Source of the DNA: Aureococcus anophagefferens
Taxonomy: Eukaryota > Sar > Pelagophyceae > Pelagomonadales > Pelagomonadaceae
Assembly (NCBI RefSeq): GCF_000186865.1
Contig: NW_008705561.1
Coordinates: 645,168-709,167, forward strand
Reading direction: 5' to 3'
DNA: 64,000 bases
The notes under the pieces were generated by a model that worked only from the letters and a program-made list of their open reading frames with translations, had not been told where the DNA came from and did no database searches. Of this stretch, positions 26,827 through 35,037 are shown piece by piece. Numbering within the stretch: the stretch's first letter is position 1; each line of letters opens with the position of its first letter. The translations under genes and the position numbers were made by a program.

Positions 26827-29414
26827 TTAGTCGCGAGCGACCGCGGACGCGCCGGCGCGCGCCGCGAGGAGCTCCGCGAGGAACGCGGGCGCCGCGGCCT
26901 TCGCGGGCGTCTTCGGCGCCGCGGGCGTGGCCTTGGCGCGGAGCTCGGCGAGGAACGCGGGCTTCGCCGGGCTCGGCGCCGCCTTGGCGCGGAGCTCGGC
27001 GAGGAACGCGGGCTTCGCCGGGCTCGGCGCCGGCGCCTTCGCGCGCGCCTTCTTCGCGCTGCGGAGCTCCGCGAGGAACGCCGGCGCCGCACCCGCGGCG
27101 CCGCCGCCGAGGACCGCGGCGAGCATCGTCGTCCGCGGGTCGTCGCGCGCGACGCGGCCCGGCGTCGCCGCCGCCGCGCGCGCGGCCGCGGGCGCGGGCG
27201 CGGCCGCGAACGCGGCCTTGCGCGCCTTGAGCGCCGCGGCGACGTCGCGGTCGCCTGGGCAGGACAAGAGAGATTCAACGTCGCTTCAACGTGAGTGTTC
27301 CGCGCGCGCGCGTTCCGGGAAAAGCATTCATGCTTCGAGACCGTTCCGAGAGATGATCGCTCGTCCAAAAATCAGCCGAAACGAGTGGAAAACGGCCGAG
27401 AAAGGAGCCTTTGAAGTTTGGAATTTCGCTCTCTTGTCCTGCCCTGGCGGTCGCGCGCGGCGGCGGCGGCGTCGCGGTCGACGACGGCCTTGGCGCAGGG
27501 CGCGACCTCGGCGGCCGCGTCGGCGTCGAAGGGCCCCGCGGCGAGGCCGCCGTAGGCCGCGTCGCGTTCCTCCGGCGCGGCGTCGAGCTTGGCGACGAGC
27601 CGCGCGCGGAGCGCCTCGCGCCAGGCGTGCTTGGCGCCCGTCGGGTCCGCCTCGAAGGCGACGGCCCGGACGGCCGCGTAGGCCGCGCGCAGCTCCGTCG
27701 CGTCGAGCGCCGCGCAGTCGTAGGCGTTGCGCAGGTCGACGAGCGTGAACTTGGCGACGCGCGCGGGGTCCGCGCGCGCGAGCCACGTCGCCCGCTTCGC
27801 GAAGAGGCGCTTCGCCAGCGCCGGCGGCGCGCCGCGCGCGGCGACGGACGCGACGTCCGTGAGGGCGACGTCGGGGGGCACGAACGTGCGCTGCACGCGC
27901 AGCGCCGCGGCGTTCGCGTCCGCCTCCGCCGCGTCCCAGGCGTCGCGCGCCGCCCGCTTGCGCGCCTTCTCCTCGGGGTGCGCCGCGAGGAGCTTGCCGA
28001 AGGTCTCGACGTCCCGCTCCGCGTCCTCGCCGGCGTAGCACCGGGTCACCGCGTCCGCGAGCCGCGCGCGCAGCTCGTCGACGCCGAGCTTGCTGTGGAG
28101 GATCGCGCCCGCGTCCGCGCCCGACGCCGTCGCGAGCTCGACGATCTTCCCGTTCGCCTCCTCGAGCTGGCTCGTGAGCTCCTCGACGGTCTTCCGCATC
28201 ATCTTCCGCTCGCCGAACGCCGCGGACGCGCCGCCGCCGCGGGGCGCGCGCTCCGCCGCGGCCGACGCGCCGACGTGCTGGGCCGTCGTCCGCGGCGCCG
28301 CGTGCTTGCGGCCGACGCCGAGCCTACGTACACGTGGTAAAAAAAAGAAACCGTCGAAACGGACGCGGCGGCCCGACGTGTGGCGGTAGTCGACGTGCTC
28401 GTTGCTGTCCGCGCCGCCGAAGCTGATGCGCTTCCGCCGCTGGGACTCCGTCTTCTTCATGAGCCGCGACGACACGGGCTGCGCCGCGGCGCGGGCGCGC
28501 GGCGTCGGCGCGGCGGGCTCCCGCTTCGCCGCGCTCCGCGGCGCCGCGTCCTCGGGCTTGCGCCGCGCGGACGTCGCGCGCGTCGCCGACGCCGGCGCGC
28601 CGGACGCGGCCCGGGGCCGCGACGCGGAGCGGCCCCGGCTCGGCGTGCGGGTCCGGTGCAGCGACTCGCGGACGTAGTCCGCGGCGCGGCCGCGCGCGCG
28701 CGGGCCCTCCCGCCGGGACCGGGGCGTCGCGAGGGACGCGACGCGCGGCGGGCACGCGCGCGGCGTCGGCGAGGCCTCCTTGCGCGGCGTCGGCGACTTG
28801 ACGACGACGGCCTTCTTCGCGCGCGGCGCGGGCGAATTCGGGTGCAGGTTCTCTTCGCCGGCGGGCGGCGGCGGCGGCGCCGCCGCCGCGTCCGGGTCCG
28901 GACGGGCCGCCTCGGGCGGCGGCGGCGGCGGCGCGACGACGGTCACGAAGGGCGACGCCGCGCGCGCGAGGCGCCAGGGCGACGACGCTTCGGCCGGCTT
29001 CGCCCGCGCGACGAGCACGTCGAGCTCCGCTTCGTTCGTGGCGTCGTAGGCTTCGACGAACTCGCGCTTGAAGCGCTCGAGGCCCGCGAGGGCCTCCGCC
29101 AGGGCGTCCAGCGTCGCCTCGCCCTCTCCGAACGCGTTCGTCTTCGTCCACGGCGACGCCGAAGACGCGCGGACGCCGACGGCCTCGAGGGCCGTCCCGT
29201 CAAAGATCTCCGAGAGCCCCGCGTTGATGCGCGAGTTGGGTGAGAAGGGGCTGCGCGCCGCGAGCGCCGCCGTGATGGACGCGAGGACGTCGGCGTTGTT
29301 GCGCGCGTCGCCGGTCAGGTCGGTGTACTGAAGCGGCACGGTCACCCGCATCGGCTCGTCGTCGTCGCCGCCGTCGTTGTACAGCGTGAGCACCGCCTCG
29401 ACCTTGTGCGTCAT
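26827..29414 (-). CDS. Basic/Pro-rich protein with unnamed shared domain and AFLAEL repeats; split by an introner
   Basis: There are two exons, 29414-27455 and 27254-26827, joined in phase 1 to give 795 residues. The start MTHKVEAVLTLYNDGGDDDE is the first ATG with a plausible protein after it. Residues 175-400 are Pro- and Arg/Ser-rich (RTPSRGRSASRPRAA). A coiled coil (TVEELTSQLEEANGKIVELA, about 425-445) leads into the helical domain shared with the gene at 8476 (RTFVPPD, ALAKRLFAKRATWLARADP, RVAKFTLVDLRNAYDCAALD). Exon 2 encodes four copies of a (P)AFLAEL motif spaced by Lys/Ala/Pro. They are reminiscent of WH2 actin-binding helices but lack the LKKT part. A T-rich stretch at about 28325-28345 ending in TAG could mark a further 54-nt in-frame intron. 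Function is unknown; cytoskeletal regulation is a guess. Confidence 0.7.
27255..27446 (-). mobile_element. Introner element, family A copy 3 (192 bp, forms a GC-AG intron)
   Basis: On the minus strand the element begins CAGGGCAGGACAAGAGAGCG and ends CTCTCTTGTCCTGCCCAG. The 8-bp duplication is GCGACCGC (plus-strand 27447-27454 and 27247-27254). The intron spans 27255-27454 and uses a GC donor from the duplication and the element's AG. Its terminal repeat is longer and cleaner than in copies 1 and 2, and differs from them at the same base on both ends (GGGCAGGA instead of GGGCAGCA). The core TTCGGCTGATTTTTGGACGA is in sense. Confidence 0.93.
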
Positions 29415-29589
29415 CGTCGAAACTACGTCGGAGAGCTGCGTTCGTCGACAGCGCCCGAAGACTCTGCCAAAAGGCAACGGCGAGATCGAAGCGCGCTAAG
29501 GGTGAATGTCGACCTCAACAAGCTCCGTTCGTCGATCGTGGAGCTGTCGAGCTGCGTCGACGCCGACGCCTTCGACTCGCGGCTCACCA

Positions 29590-30066
29590 ATGCTCCTGCG
29601 ACGCGCAGCATCGCTCGCGCGCTGCGCCGCGCGCCCGACCATCGCCGCCCGGCGACGACACCGACCGCTCGGTCTCCGCGCGCTCAGCGACGAGGCGCGC
29701 GACGCGCCGCCGACGACGGTCGTGGCCGCGGGCGCGCCCGGCGCCGTGGACCACGCGATCCCCGGCACGGAGCACGGGGGCAAGAAGCTGGCGATCATTT
29801 TCACGTGCACGGTCTGCGACACGCGGTCCGCGAAGAAGTTCTCCGAGCGGAGCTACCGCCACGGCGTCGTCATCGTCAAGTGCCCGGGGTGCCAGAACCA
29901 CCACCTCATCGCCGACAACCTCGGCTTCTTCGAGGACGACCGCTGGGACGTCGAGAAGCTCGCCGCCGAGCGCGGCGACGAGATCAACAAGGTCGACGAC
30001 GACAACCTCCTCGGCGGCATCTCGCCCGAGCGGCTCCGGGACCTCATCGCGGGGACGAAGACGTAA
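29590..30066 (+). CDS. DNLZ: DNL-type zinc-finger protein, mitochondrial Hsp70 escort (Zim17/HEP1)
   Basis: This encodes 158 residues. The N-terminus (MLLRRAASLARCAARPTIAA) is Arg/Ala-rich and free of acidic residues, a typical mitochondrial (or plastid) targeting peptide. The zinc finger is complete: IIFTCTVCDTRSAKKFSERS, then YRHGVVIVKCPGCQNHHLIA, then DNLGFFEDD (about residues 70-118), with two CxxC pairs and the family-defining DNL. Zim17/HEP1 keeps matrix Hsp70 soluble and active. An in-frame ATG at 29506 would add a leader unlike a targeting peptide, so I chose 29590. The neighbour at 29414 is divergent. Confidence 0.93.
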   Translation: MLLRRAASLARCAARPTIAARRRHRPLGLRALSDEARDAPPTTVVAAGAPGAVDHAIPGTEHGGKKLAIIFTCTVCDTRSAKKFSERSYRHGVVIVKCPGCQNHHLIADNLGFFEDDRWDVEKLAAERGDEINKVDDDNLLGGISPERLRDLIAGTKT

Positions 30067-30077
30067 GACCCGCCGCG

Positions 30078-31031
30078 TTAGACGCCCTGGTGCTGCTCGA
30101 CGAAGGCGAGGAGGCGCGCCGTCGCGTCGCGCGCGTCGCGCGCGACCGCGGGGTCGTCGCGGTCGCCGCGGAGCAGGAAGCCGTGCTTCATCGCCGGGTA
30201 GTCGTCGAGCACGGAGGCGCCCGGCAGGGCCTCCTGGAGCGCGCTCCCGCGCTTCGTCGCGTCCGGGTCCGCGCCGCTCTGCAGGAGCATCTGCGGGCAT
30301 TTCACGAGCGCCGCGGCCTCCGTCGGCGACGACCCGCGGAGCGAGAAGCAGGACAGCGTCGAGTGCGCGGCGGCCCCGCAGCAGCACCAGGCGTAGCGGC
30401 CGGCGACGAAGCAGACGGCGCCGCCCCAGGAGAAGCCCAGCGCGGCGACGTCGCCGCCGCGGACGCCGCGGTCGTTGTGCAGGAACGGCACGACGATCTC
30501 GTCCAGGTCTCTCCCGATGGCGTCCGGGTCCGAGACGCGCGCGAACCAGGCGCGCCGCGCGTCCGCGTCGTGGTAGGCCGGCCCCTGGTCCCGCTCGTTC
30601 CAGCCCTCGCCGCGGAAGAAGTCGGGCGCGACGGCGACGGCGCCGAGGTCCCGCGCGACCGCGTCCGCGAGCTCCCGGAGCCGCGACGCGCCGGGCTCGT
30701 GGCTGAACCCGCGCGCGTCGTGGCAGAGGATCACGGCGCGCCGCGGCGCGCCCCGCTCCCGCGCCAGCAGCGGGCTGAAGCAGGCGTCGGACACGTAGAC
30801 GGGCAGCGGCCGCGCGTCGCCGCGCGGGCTGTGGAGCAGGAACTCGTCGCCCTGGGGCTCGTAGACCTCCGCGGGGTGGCCCAGCAGCTTGTCGAAGAAG
30901 CAACTCGCGCCCAAAGCGTCGCTGAGGTCGCCCGGCTCCTCGCGCGACGGCGACATGGAGCAGGTGTAGAACTCGAGGTTGCCCCAGGTCAGGGTGTCCG
31001 TGATGTCCTCGCCGCCGTCGTTGACGCTCAT
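30078..31031 (-). CDS. Dienelactone hydrolase family alpha/beta hydrolase
   Basis: This encodes 317 residues. The alpha/beta-hydrolase core is clear: RAVILCHDARGFSHEPG (oxyanion region, about 105-120), DLGAVAVAPDFFRGEGW, DVAALGFSWGGAVCFVAG (nucleophile elbow, about 205-222), and DYPAMKHGFLLRGD with the catalytic His (about 280-290). Classical dienelactone hydrolase has Cys in the elbow (GxCxGG); here it is Ser, as in many relatives of unknown substrate. The family hydrolyses lactones and small esters. There is no obvious targeting peptide from the ATG at 31031. A second in-frame ATG at 31076 would add fifteen polar residues. The stop is 11 bp from the convergent DNL gene. Confidence 0.88.
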   Translation of the reverse strand: MSVNDGGEDITDTLTWGNLEFYTCSMSPSREEPGDLSDALGASCFFDKLLGHPAEVYEPQGDEFLLHSPRGDARPLPVYVSDACFSPLLARERGAPRRAVILCHDARGFSHEPGASRLRELADAVARDLGAVAVAPDFFRGEGWNERDQGPAYHDADARRAWFARVSDPDAIGRDLDEIVVPFLHNDRGVRGGDVAALGFSWGGAVCFVAGRYAWCCCGAAAHSTLSCFSLRGSSPTEAAALVKCPQMLLQSGADPDATKRGSALQEALPGASVLDDYPAMKHGFLLRGDRDDPAVARDARDATARLLAFVEQHQGV

Positions 31032-31203
31032 GGGTGGTTCGTCTTTGCCTAATGCGTTTTCGCTCCCGGTGTTCACGCGCCGATGGCAGCCCGTGGTGGA
31101 TGGCAGCCCATTGCACCCTTCGGGGAGCTGTGCAACATCGTCTCTTGAAAAGTGAAAGGAGAGCTTTTATTGGCGCATTCTGTGGCAATTCTGTCGAGCC
31201 AGC

Positions 31204-32448
31204 ATGGCGACCATGCTCGCACGCGCCGCGCGCCGCCTCCCGCGCCGCTCTCTCTCATCGTCGGCCGCCGCCGCGACGGTCGTCGAGGGCGCCCACCTGC
31301 CGCTGTCGCTGACGGAGGACGAGGCCATGTTCAAGGAGGCGGTAGCGGGCTTCGCGGCGTCGGAGATCGCGCCGCTGGTCAAGGCCATGGACGCGAAGAG
31401 CGAGCTCGACGCGGGCCTCCTGGCGAAGCTCTTCGAGAACGGCTTCATGGGCGTCGAGGTCGAGGAGCGCTTCGGCGGCTCCGGCGCGTCGTTCACGGCC
31501 ATGTGCTGCGTCATCGAGGAGCTCGCAAAGGTCGACCCCGCCGTGTCGACGTGCGTCGACGTCCACTCGACGGTCGTCAACAACACGCTCAACTTCTGGG
31601 GCGGCGAGGACCTCAAGGCCCGCTACCTGCCGCGGCTCGCGAGCGAGATCGTCGGGTCCTTCTGCCTCAGCGAGCCCGGCTCCGGCTCCGACGCGTTCGC
31701 GCTCGCGACGAGGGCGGAGCGCAAGGCCGACGGGTCCTGGGTCCTGAACGGCGAGAAGGCCTGGATCACGAACGCGGAGCACGCCGGCGTCTTCCTCGTC
31801 TTCGCGAACGCGGACCCGTCCCTGGGCTACAAGGGCATCACGTGCTTCGCCGTCGACGGCGGCGCGCCGGGCCTGACCGTGGGGCGCAAGGAGGACAAGC
31901 TGGGCATCCGCGCGTCGTCGACGTGCCCCGTCGTCCTCGAGGACGTCGTCGTCGGCCCCGAGGCCGTGCTCGGCGACGTCGGCGCGGGCTACAAGTACGC
32001 GATCGGCATCCTCAACGAGGGCCGCATCGGCATCGGCGCGCAGATGGTGGGCCTGGCCCAGGGCTGCTTCGACGCGACGATGCCCTACCTCTTCGAGCGG
32101 TCCCAGTTCGGGTCCGCCGTGGGCGACTTCCAGGGCATGCAGATGCAGTACGCGGAGGTCGCGACAGAGATCGCGGCGGCGCGGCTCCTCGTCTACAACG
32201 CCGCGCGGAAGAAGGAGCAGGGCCTGCCCTTCATCGCCGACGCGGCCATGGCCAAGCTCAAGGCGTCGCGCGTCGCCGAGCTCAGCGCGTCCAAGTGCAT
32301 CGAGTGGATGGGCGGCGTCGGCTTCATGAAGGACTACCCCGCGGAGAAGTTCTTCCGCGACTGCAAGGTCGGCCAGATCTACGAGGGCACGTCCAACATC
32401 CAGCTCCTCACCATCGCCAAGGACATCAAGGCCCAGTACGGCAAGTAA
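31204..32448 (+). CDS. Mitochondrial acyl-CoA dehydrogenase (short/branched-chain type)
   Basis: This encodes 414 residues. It starts with a mitochondrial targeting peptide (MATMLARAARRLPRRSLSSS). Acyl-CoA dehydrogenases oxidise acyl-CoA at C2-C3, passing electrons from FAD to ETF. Signatures are complete: FCLSEPGSGSDAFALATRAE (about 158-177, flavin and substrate loop), GEKAWITNAEHAGVFLVFAN, then the second signature around CIEWMGGVGFMKDYPAEKFF RDCKVGQIYEGTSNIQL, with the catalytic Glu in YEGTSNIQ (about 394). The sequence fits the ACADSB-like branch involved in isoleucine or short-chain catabolism, but substrate length cannot be fixed from motifs. The gene has no intron. Confidence 0.93.
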   Translation: MATMLARAARRLPRRSLSSSAAAATVVEGAHLPLSLTEDEAMFKEAVAGFAASEIAPLVKAMDAKSELDAGLLAKLFENGFMGVEVEERFGGSGASFTAMCCVIEELAKVDPAVSTCVDVHSTVVNNTLNFWGGEDLKARYLPRLASEIVGSFCLSEPGSGSDAFALATRAERKADGSWVLNGEKAWITNAEHAGVFLVFANADPSLGYKGITCFAVDGGAPGLTVGRKEDKLGIRASSTCPVVLEDVVVGPEAVLGDVGAGYKYAIGILNEGRIGIGAQMVGLAQGCFDATMPYLFERSQFGSAVGDFQGMQMQYAEVATEIAAARLLVYNAARKKEQGLPFIADAAMAKLKASRVAELSASKCIEWMGGVGFMKDYPAEKFFRDCKVGQIYEGTSNIQLLTIAKDIKAQYGK

Positions 32449-32456
32449 GCCTACTA

Positions 32457-33727
32457 CTAGTCTTGCTTCGGCGCGCTTCGGCGCCGCGCGAGCATCGCGG
32501 CGACGTAGCAACCGCCGACGGCCGTGAAGCCCGCGACGACGGCGGGCAGCGGCGCGGGCCAGTTCGCCTCGTGGACGAGGAGGATGTCCCACAACGGCCG
32601 CTCGTACTTGAAGGCCGCCATGCGCAGGGAGATGAGGAACGGCGCGGGCACGGCGGTCCCCGGATGCCGCCGGATGAGCTCCATGCCCGCCAGCTCGAGC
32701 GCGGCCTGGCCCAGCGGCCCCGAGTACTTGTCGAAGAAGACGAAGCCGCCGACGAGCCGGTGCGCCGTCGCCGACGAGCCGACGATGCTCGCGAGGCCGA
32801 CGGCCCGGAGGAGCTGGCACGCGCTCCACACGCCGAGGAAGATGAGGTGCTTCCTCCTCTCGTCGCCGCGGCTCACGCCGAACTCGGACGCGAGCGCGAG
32901 GAGCTGGCTCAGCAGGACCGACGCGTTGTTCGTTAAAGCGAGGCCCGCGTTGCCCTTGCCCAGCTCCCGGCGGACGCGGTGGCCGATGGCCATGTCGTTG
33001 ACCGCCTCCGCGTTCGTTCCGATGAAAACGTGGAAGAAGACGTAGGCCGCCGCGCAGGACAGCGACACGCGGCCCGCGGCCTTGTTCGCGCGGTTTTTTG
33101 ACGTCGCGGAGGCCCCGGCGGCGGCGGCGCCGGACCGCAGGAGCCGGCGCGCGACGTAGGCCGGGTACGCGCAGAGGACCGGCACCGCGACGAGGGGCCG
33201 CGCGGCCGGCGCGTGGAGGAGCGACAGGGACCTACCAAGCATGTCGGCGACGATTTCTCTCCGGTCAAAATCTCTCGAAAATCGTCACCGCCACAGGACG
33301 CTGACGGGGACCCGAGCGACACGGAGATGATCCAGCCCGCGATGCGGTAGCGCGCGGCGGATGTCTTCTGCTCGATCCAGAGCGCCGCGAGCAGGTTTAC
33401 GGGGATGCTGAGGCAGCCCGCGGCCGCCAGCAGCGCGAAGGTCAGCGCGGGCGACGGCTCGGCGCCGAAGGCGAGGCCCGCGGCGGCCGCGCCGGCGACC
33501 GTCGAACCGACGAGGCACGCGCCCGCCGCGCGGTGCGACGGCGCGTCGGGCCGGAACCAGGTCCAGACCATCTCGAGGCTCAGGCTCGCCATGAGGCTGC
33601 TCGCCAGGGCGACGCGGTAGCTCTTCTCCTGCGCCACGTGGCCCGCGACGAGCAACGAGCTCGAGACGAACCATTTCGGCGCGAGCTGCAGGTACGTCGA
33701 CAGCACGATGAGGTGCCCATCGGACAT
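32457..33727 (-). CDS. Multi-pass membrane protein of unknown function with an 80-nt intron
   Basis: There are two exons, 33727-33312 and 33231-32457, giving 396 residues when joined (IISVSLG, then SLSLLHAPAA). The start MSDGHLIVLSTYLQLAPKWF is hydrophobic. About eight membrane segments are visible, for example ALTFALLAAAGCLSIPVNLL, YRIAGWIISVSL, and PAVVAGFTAVGGCYVAAML near the C-terminus. I do not recognise the family; no transporter or enzyme motif stands out. The two halves lie in different frames, which is why splicing is inferred. The 80-nt intron begins GTCCCCGT and is followed by exon sequence GTCCCTGT, a possible 8-bp target duplication. The C-terminus (ARRRSAPKQD) is basic. The stop is 8 bp from the stop of the acyl-CoA dehydrogenase gene. 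Confidence 0.65.
33232..33303 (-). mobile_element. Possible miniature introner (72 bp) forming an 80-nt intron
   Basis: On the minus strand the insert begins CAGCGTCCTG and ends TTGGTAG. It is flanked by GTCCCCGT and GTCCCTGT, which agree at seven of eight bases. Inside is an inverted repeat: GGCGGTGACGATTT near the left pairs with AAATCGTCGCCGAC near the right (12 of 14, equally spaced from the ends). The pattern of donor from the duplication and acceptor from the insert is the same as in the longer introners. The terminal bases do not match family A or B, so this is an inference. Confidence 0.45.
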
Positions 33728-33778
33728 CGTACTGCTGCCCTAAAGAGACGCTCTCCACGGCGGCGGAATTACGGACAC

Positions 33779-33797
33779 TTCAAGTTGACGACTTGAA
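33779..33797. promoter_or_regulatory. Short inverted repeat upstream of the FN3-like gene
   Basis: The sequence TTCAAGT-TGACG-ACTTGAA is a perfect 7-bp stem with a 5-base centre, located between two divergent start codons (33727 and 33868). It could be a factor-binding site. Nothing shows function. Confidence 0.3.
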
Positions 33798-33867
33798 CCA
33801 CTTTTTGCCACTGGCGCTCGCCGCGTGGTAGCCGTCCATCGAAGCCGCGAGGCCGGCGCTGGGCGCC

Positions 33868-34850
33868 ATGGTCGACATGAAGCTGCTCGCCTTCCAGGCC
33901 ATCGGCCTCGCCTGCTGCTACTTCTTCTTCAAGCTCATCATGGCCGTGCCCCTCTTCCGCAAGCAGATGCGCCGGGTCTTGCGCCTGTCGGCGTCCCGCG
34001 TCACGCGCGCTCCTCATTTTCCGCGCGCGCCGCCGCGCCGGCGCCGCCTCACGCCGCGCAATCCCCCATCCGCAGCTCGAAGAAGGGTCCCTTCTACAAG
34101 CTCGCCGTCTACATCGCGGGCTTCTTCGTGCGGCTGGTCTTGCGAGACAACGCGTACGTGAAGCCGACGACGCAGCCCAAGCTCAAGTGCTCGAAGCGGT
34201 CGTCGAACGGCATCCTCGTGTCCTACACCTACAAGGAGTCGTCGAAATGGGGCCGCGACACCGTGGAGATCGAGGCCAAGGAGGACTACGACGAGACGGA
34301 CGTCTGGAAGCCTTTGGAGATCGACGCGGGCGCGCAGACGGCCGCGCTGCGCAACATCACGCCGGGCGTCACGGTGCTCTTCCGGAGCCGCATGAGCAAC
34401 GTCAAGGGCGCCAGCGACTGGAGCCCCGACTTCCCCGTGCTGTCGCTCCAGATGCCCGTCGACGGCGGCGGCGCGGGGCCGGGCTACTGGTGGCGCCAGA
34501 CGACCAAGTCCGTCCAGGTCGTCATCAAGGTGCCCCGGGAGACGCGGGGCAAACACGTCGACGTGAAGATCGGCTCCACGAAGCTGTCCGCGAGCCTCAA
34601 GGATCGCGACCCGCCGCACGTCTTCTTCGCGGCCGTCGACCTCCACAAGGCCGTCCGACCAGCCGAGTCCATCTGGGAGCTCGTCGACGAGGACCCCCTC
34701 TTCGAGAAGGGCCAGATGGCCCTCATCATCACGCTGGAGAAGCTCGACCGCACCTTCATGTCCACGGACCACTGGGACCGCCTCATCGACAAGCACCCGC
34801 CCATCGACACGTCCCTGATCCCCATGACGCTGCCGCAGGAGTTCGACTGA
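33868..34850 (+). CDS. Membrane-anchored protein with fibronectin-III-like domain
   Basis: The frame changes between 33987 and 34075, where a short intron of 83-89 nt ending CCATCCGCAG is inferred. Joining gives about 298 residues. The N-terminus (MVDMKLLAFQAIGLACCYFF FKLIM) is a membrane anchor, and a second hydrophobic stretch (FYKLAVYIAGFFVRLVL) follows the junction. Residues 65-155 resemble a fibronectin type III domain (LKCSKRSSNGILVSYTYKES, then TVLFRSRMSNVKGASDWSPD). A second beta-rich part (SVQVVIKVPRETRGKHVDVK IGSTKLSASLKD, then ALIITLEKLDRTF) resembles a CS/p23-like fold, as in NudC. The combination suggests a membrane-linked adaptor; no enzyme motif is visible. The donor is either GTCGGCG at 33987 or GTCCCGC at 33993. 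Confidence 0.65.
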
Positions 34851-34947
34851 GCCGAAGCGGCTGGGAAGCATAAAGGCAGATTTTGGAACAAGGTGAACTG
34901 TCCAATACGCGCGAGTCAACGCGCTGAAAAGCGAGACGCCTCGATTG

Positions 34948-34958
34948 TTGCACTGCAA
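34948..34958. promoter_or_regulatory. Palindrome TTGCACTGCAA upstream of the PDK1-like kinase
   Basis: This site is identical to the one at 24641-24651 and lies 80 bp upstream of the ATG at 35038, within an A/T-richer leader that also contains GATTAAAATATG. Conserved placement before two unrelated genes supports a regulatory element. Function is untested. Confidence 0.4.
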
Positions 34959-35037
34959 CGAGCCAATTTCCTTTGCCTGTGGCATTGATTTGATTAAAAT
35001 ATGGGAGCTTGCTGATTGTTGCAAAGGGGCACTAACG

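Noticed and set aside
28321..28375. Possible 54-nt intron marked by a T-rich tract ending in TAG
   Set aside because: The length is a multiple of three and the frame stays open without splicing, so sequence alone cannot decide. Kept only as a note.
33987..34075. Intron of the FN3-like gene as a further introner
   Set aside because: No target duplication or terminal repeat is present; it looks like an ordinary short intron.
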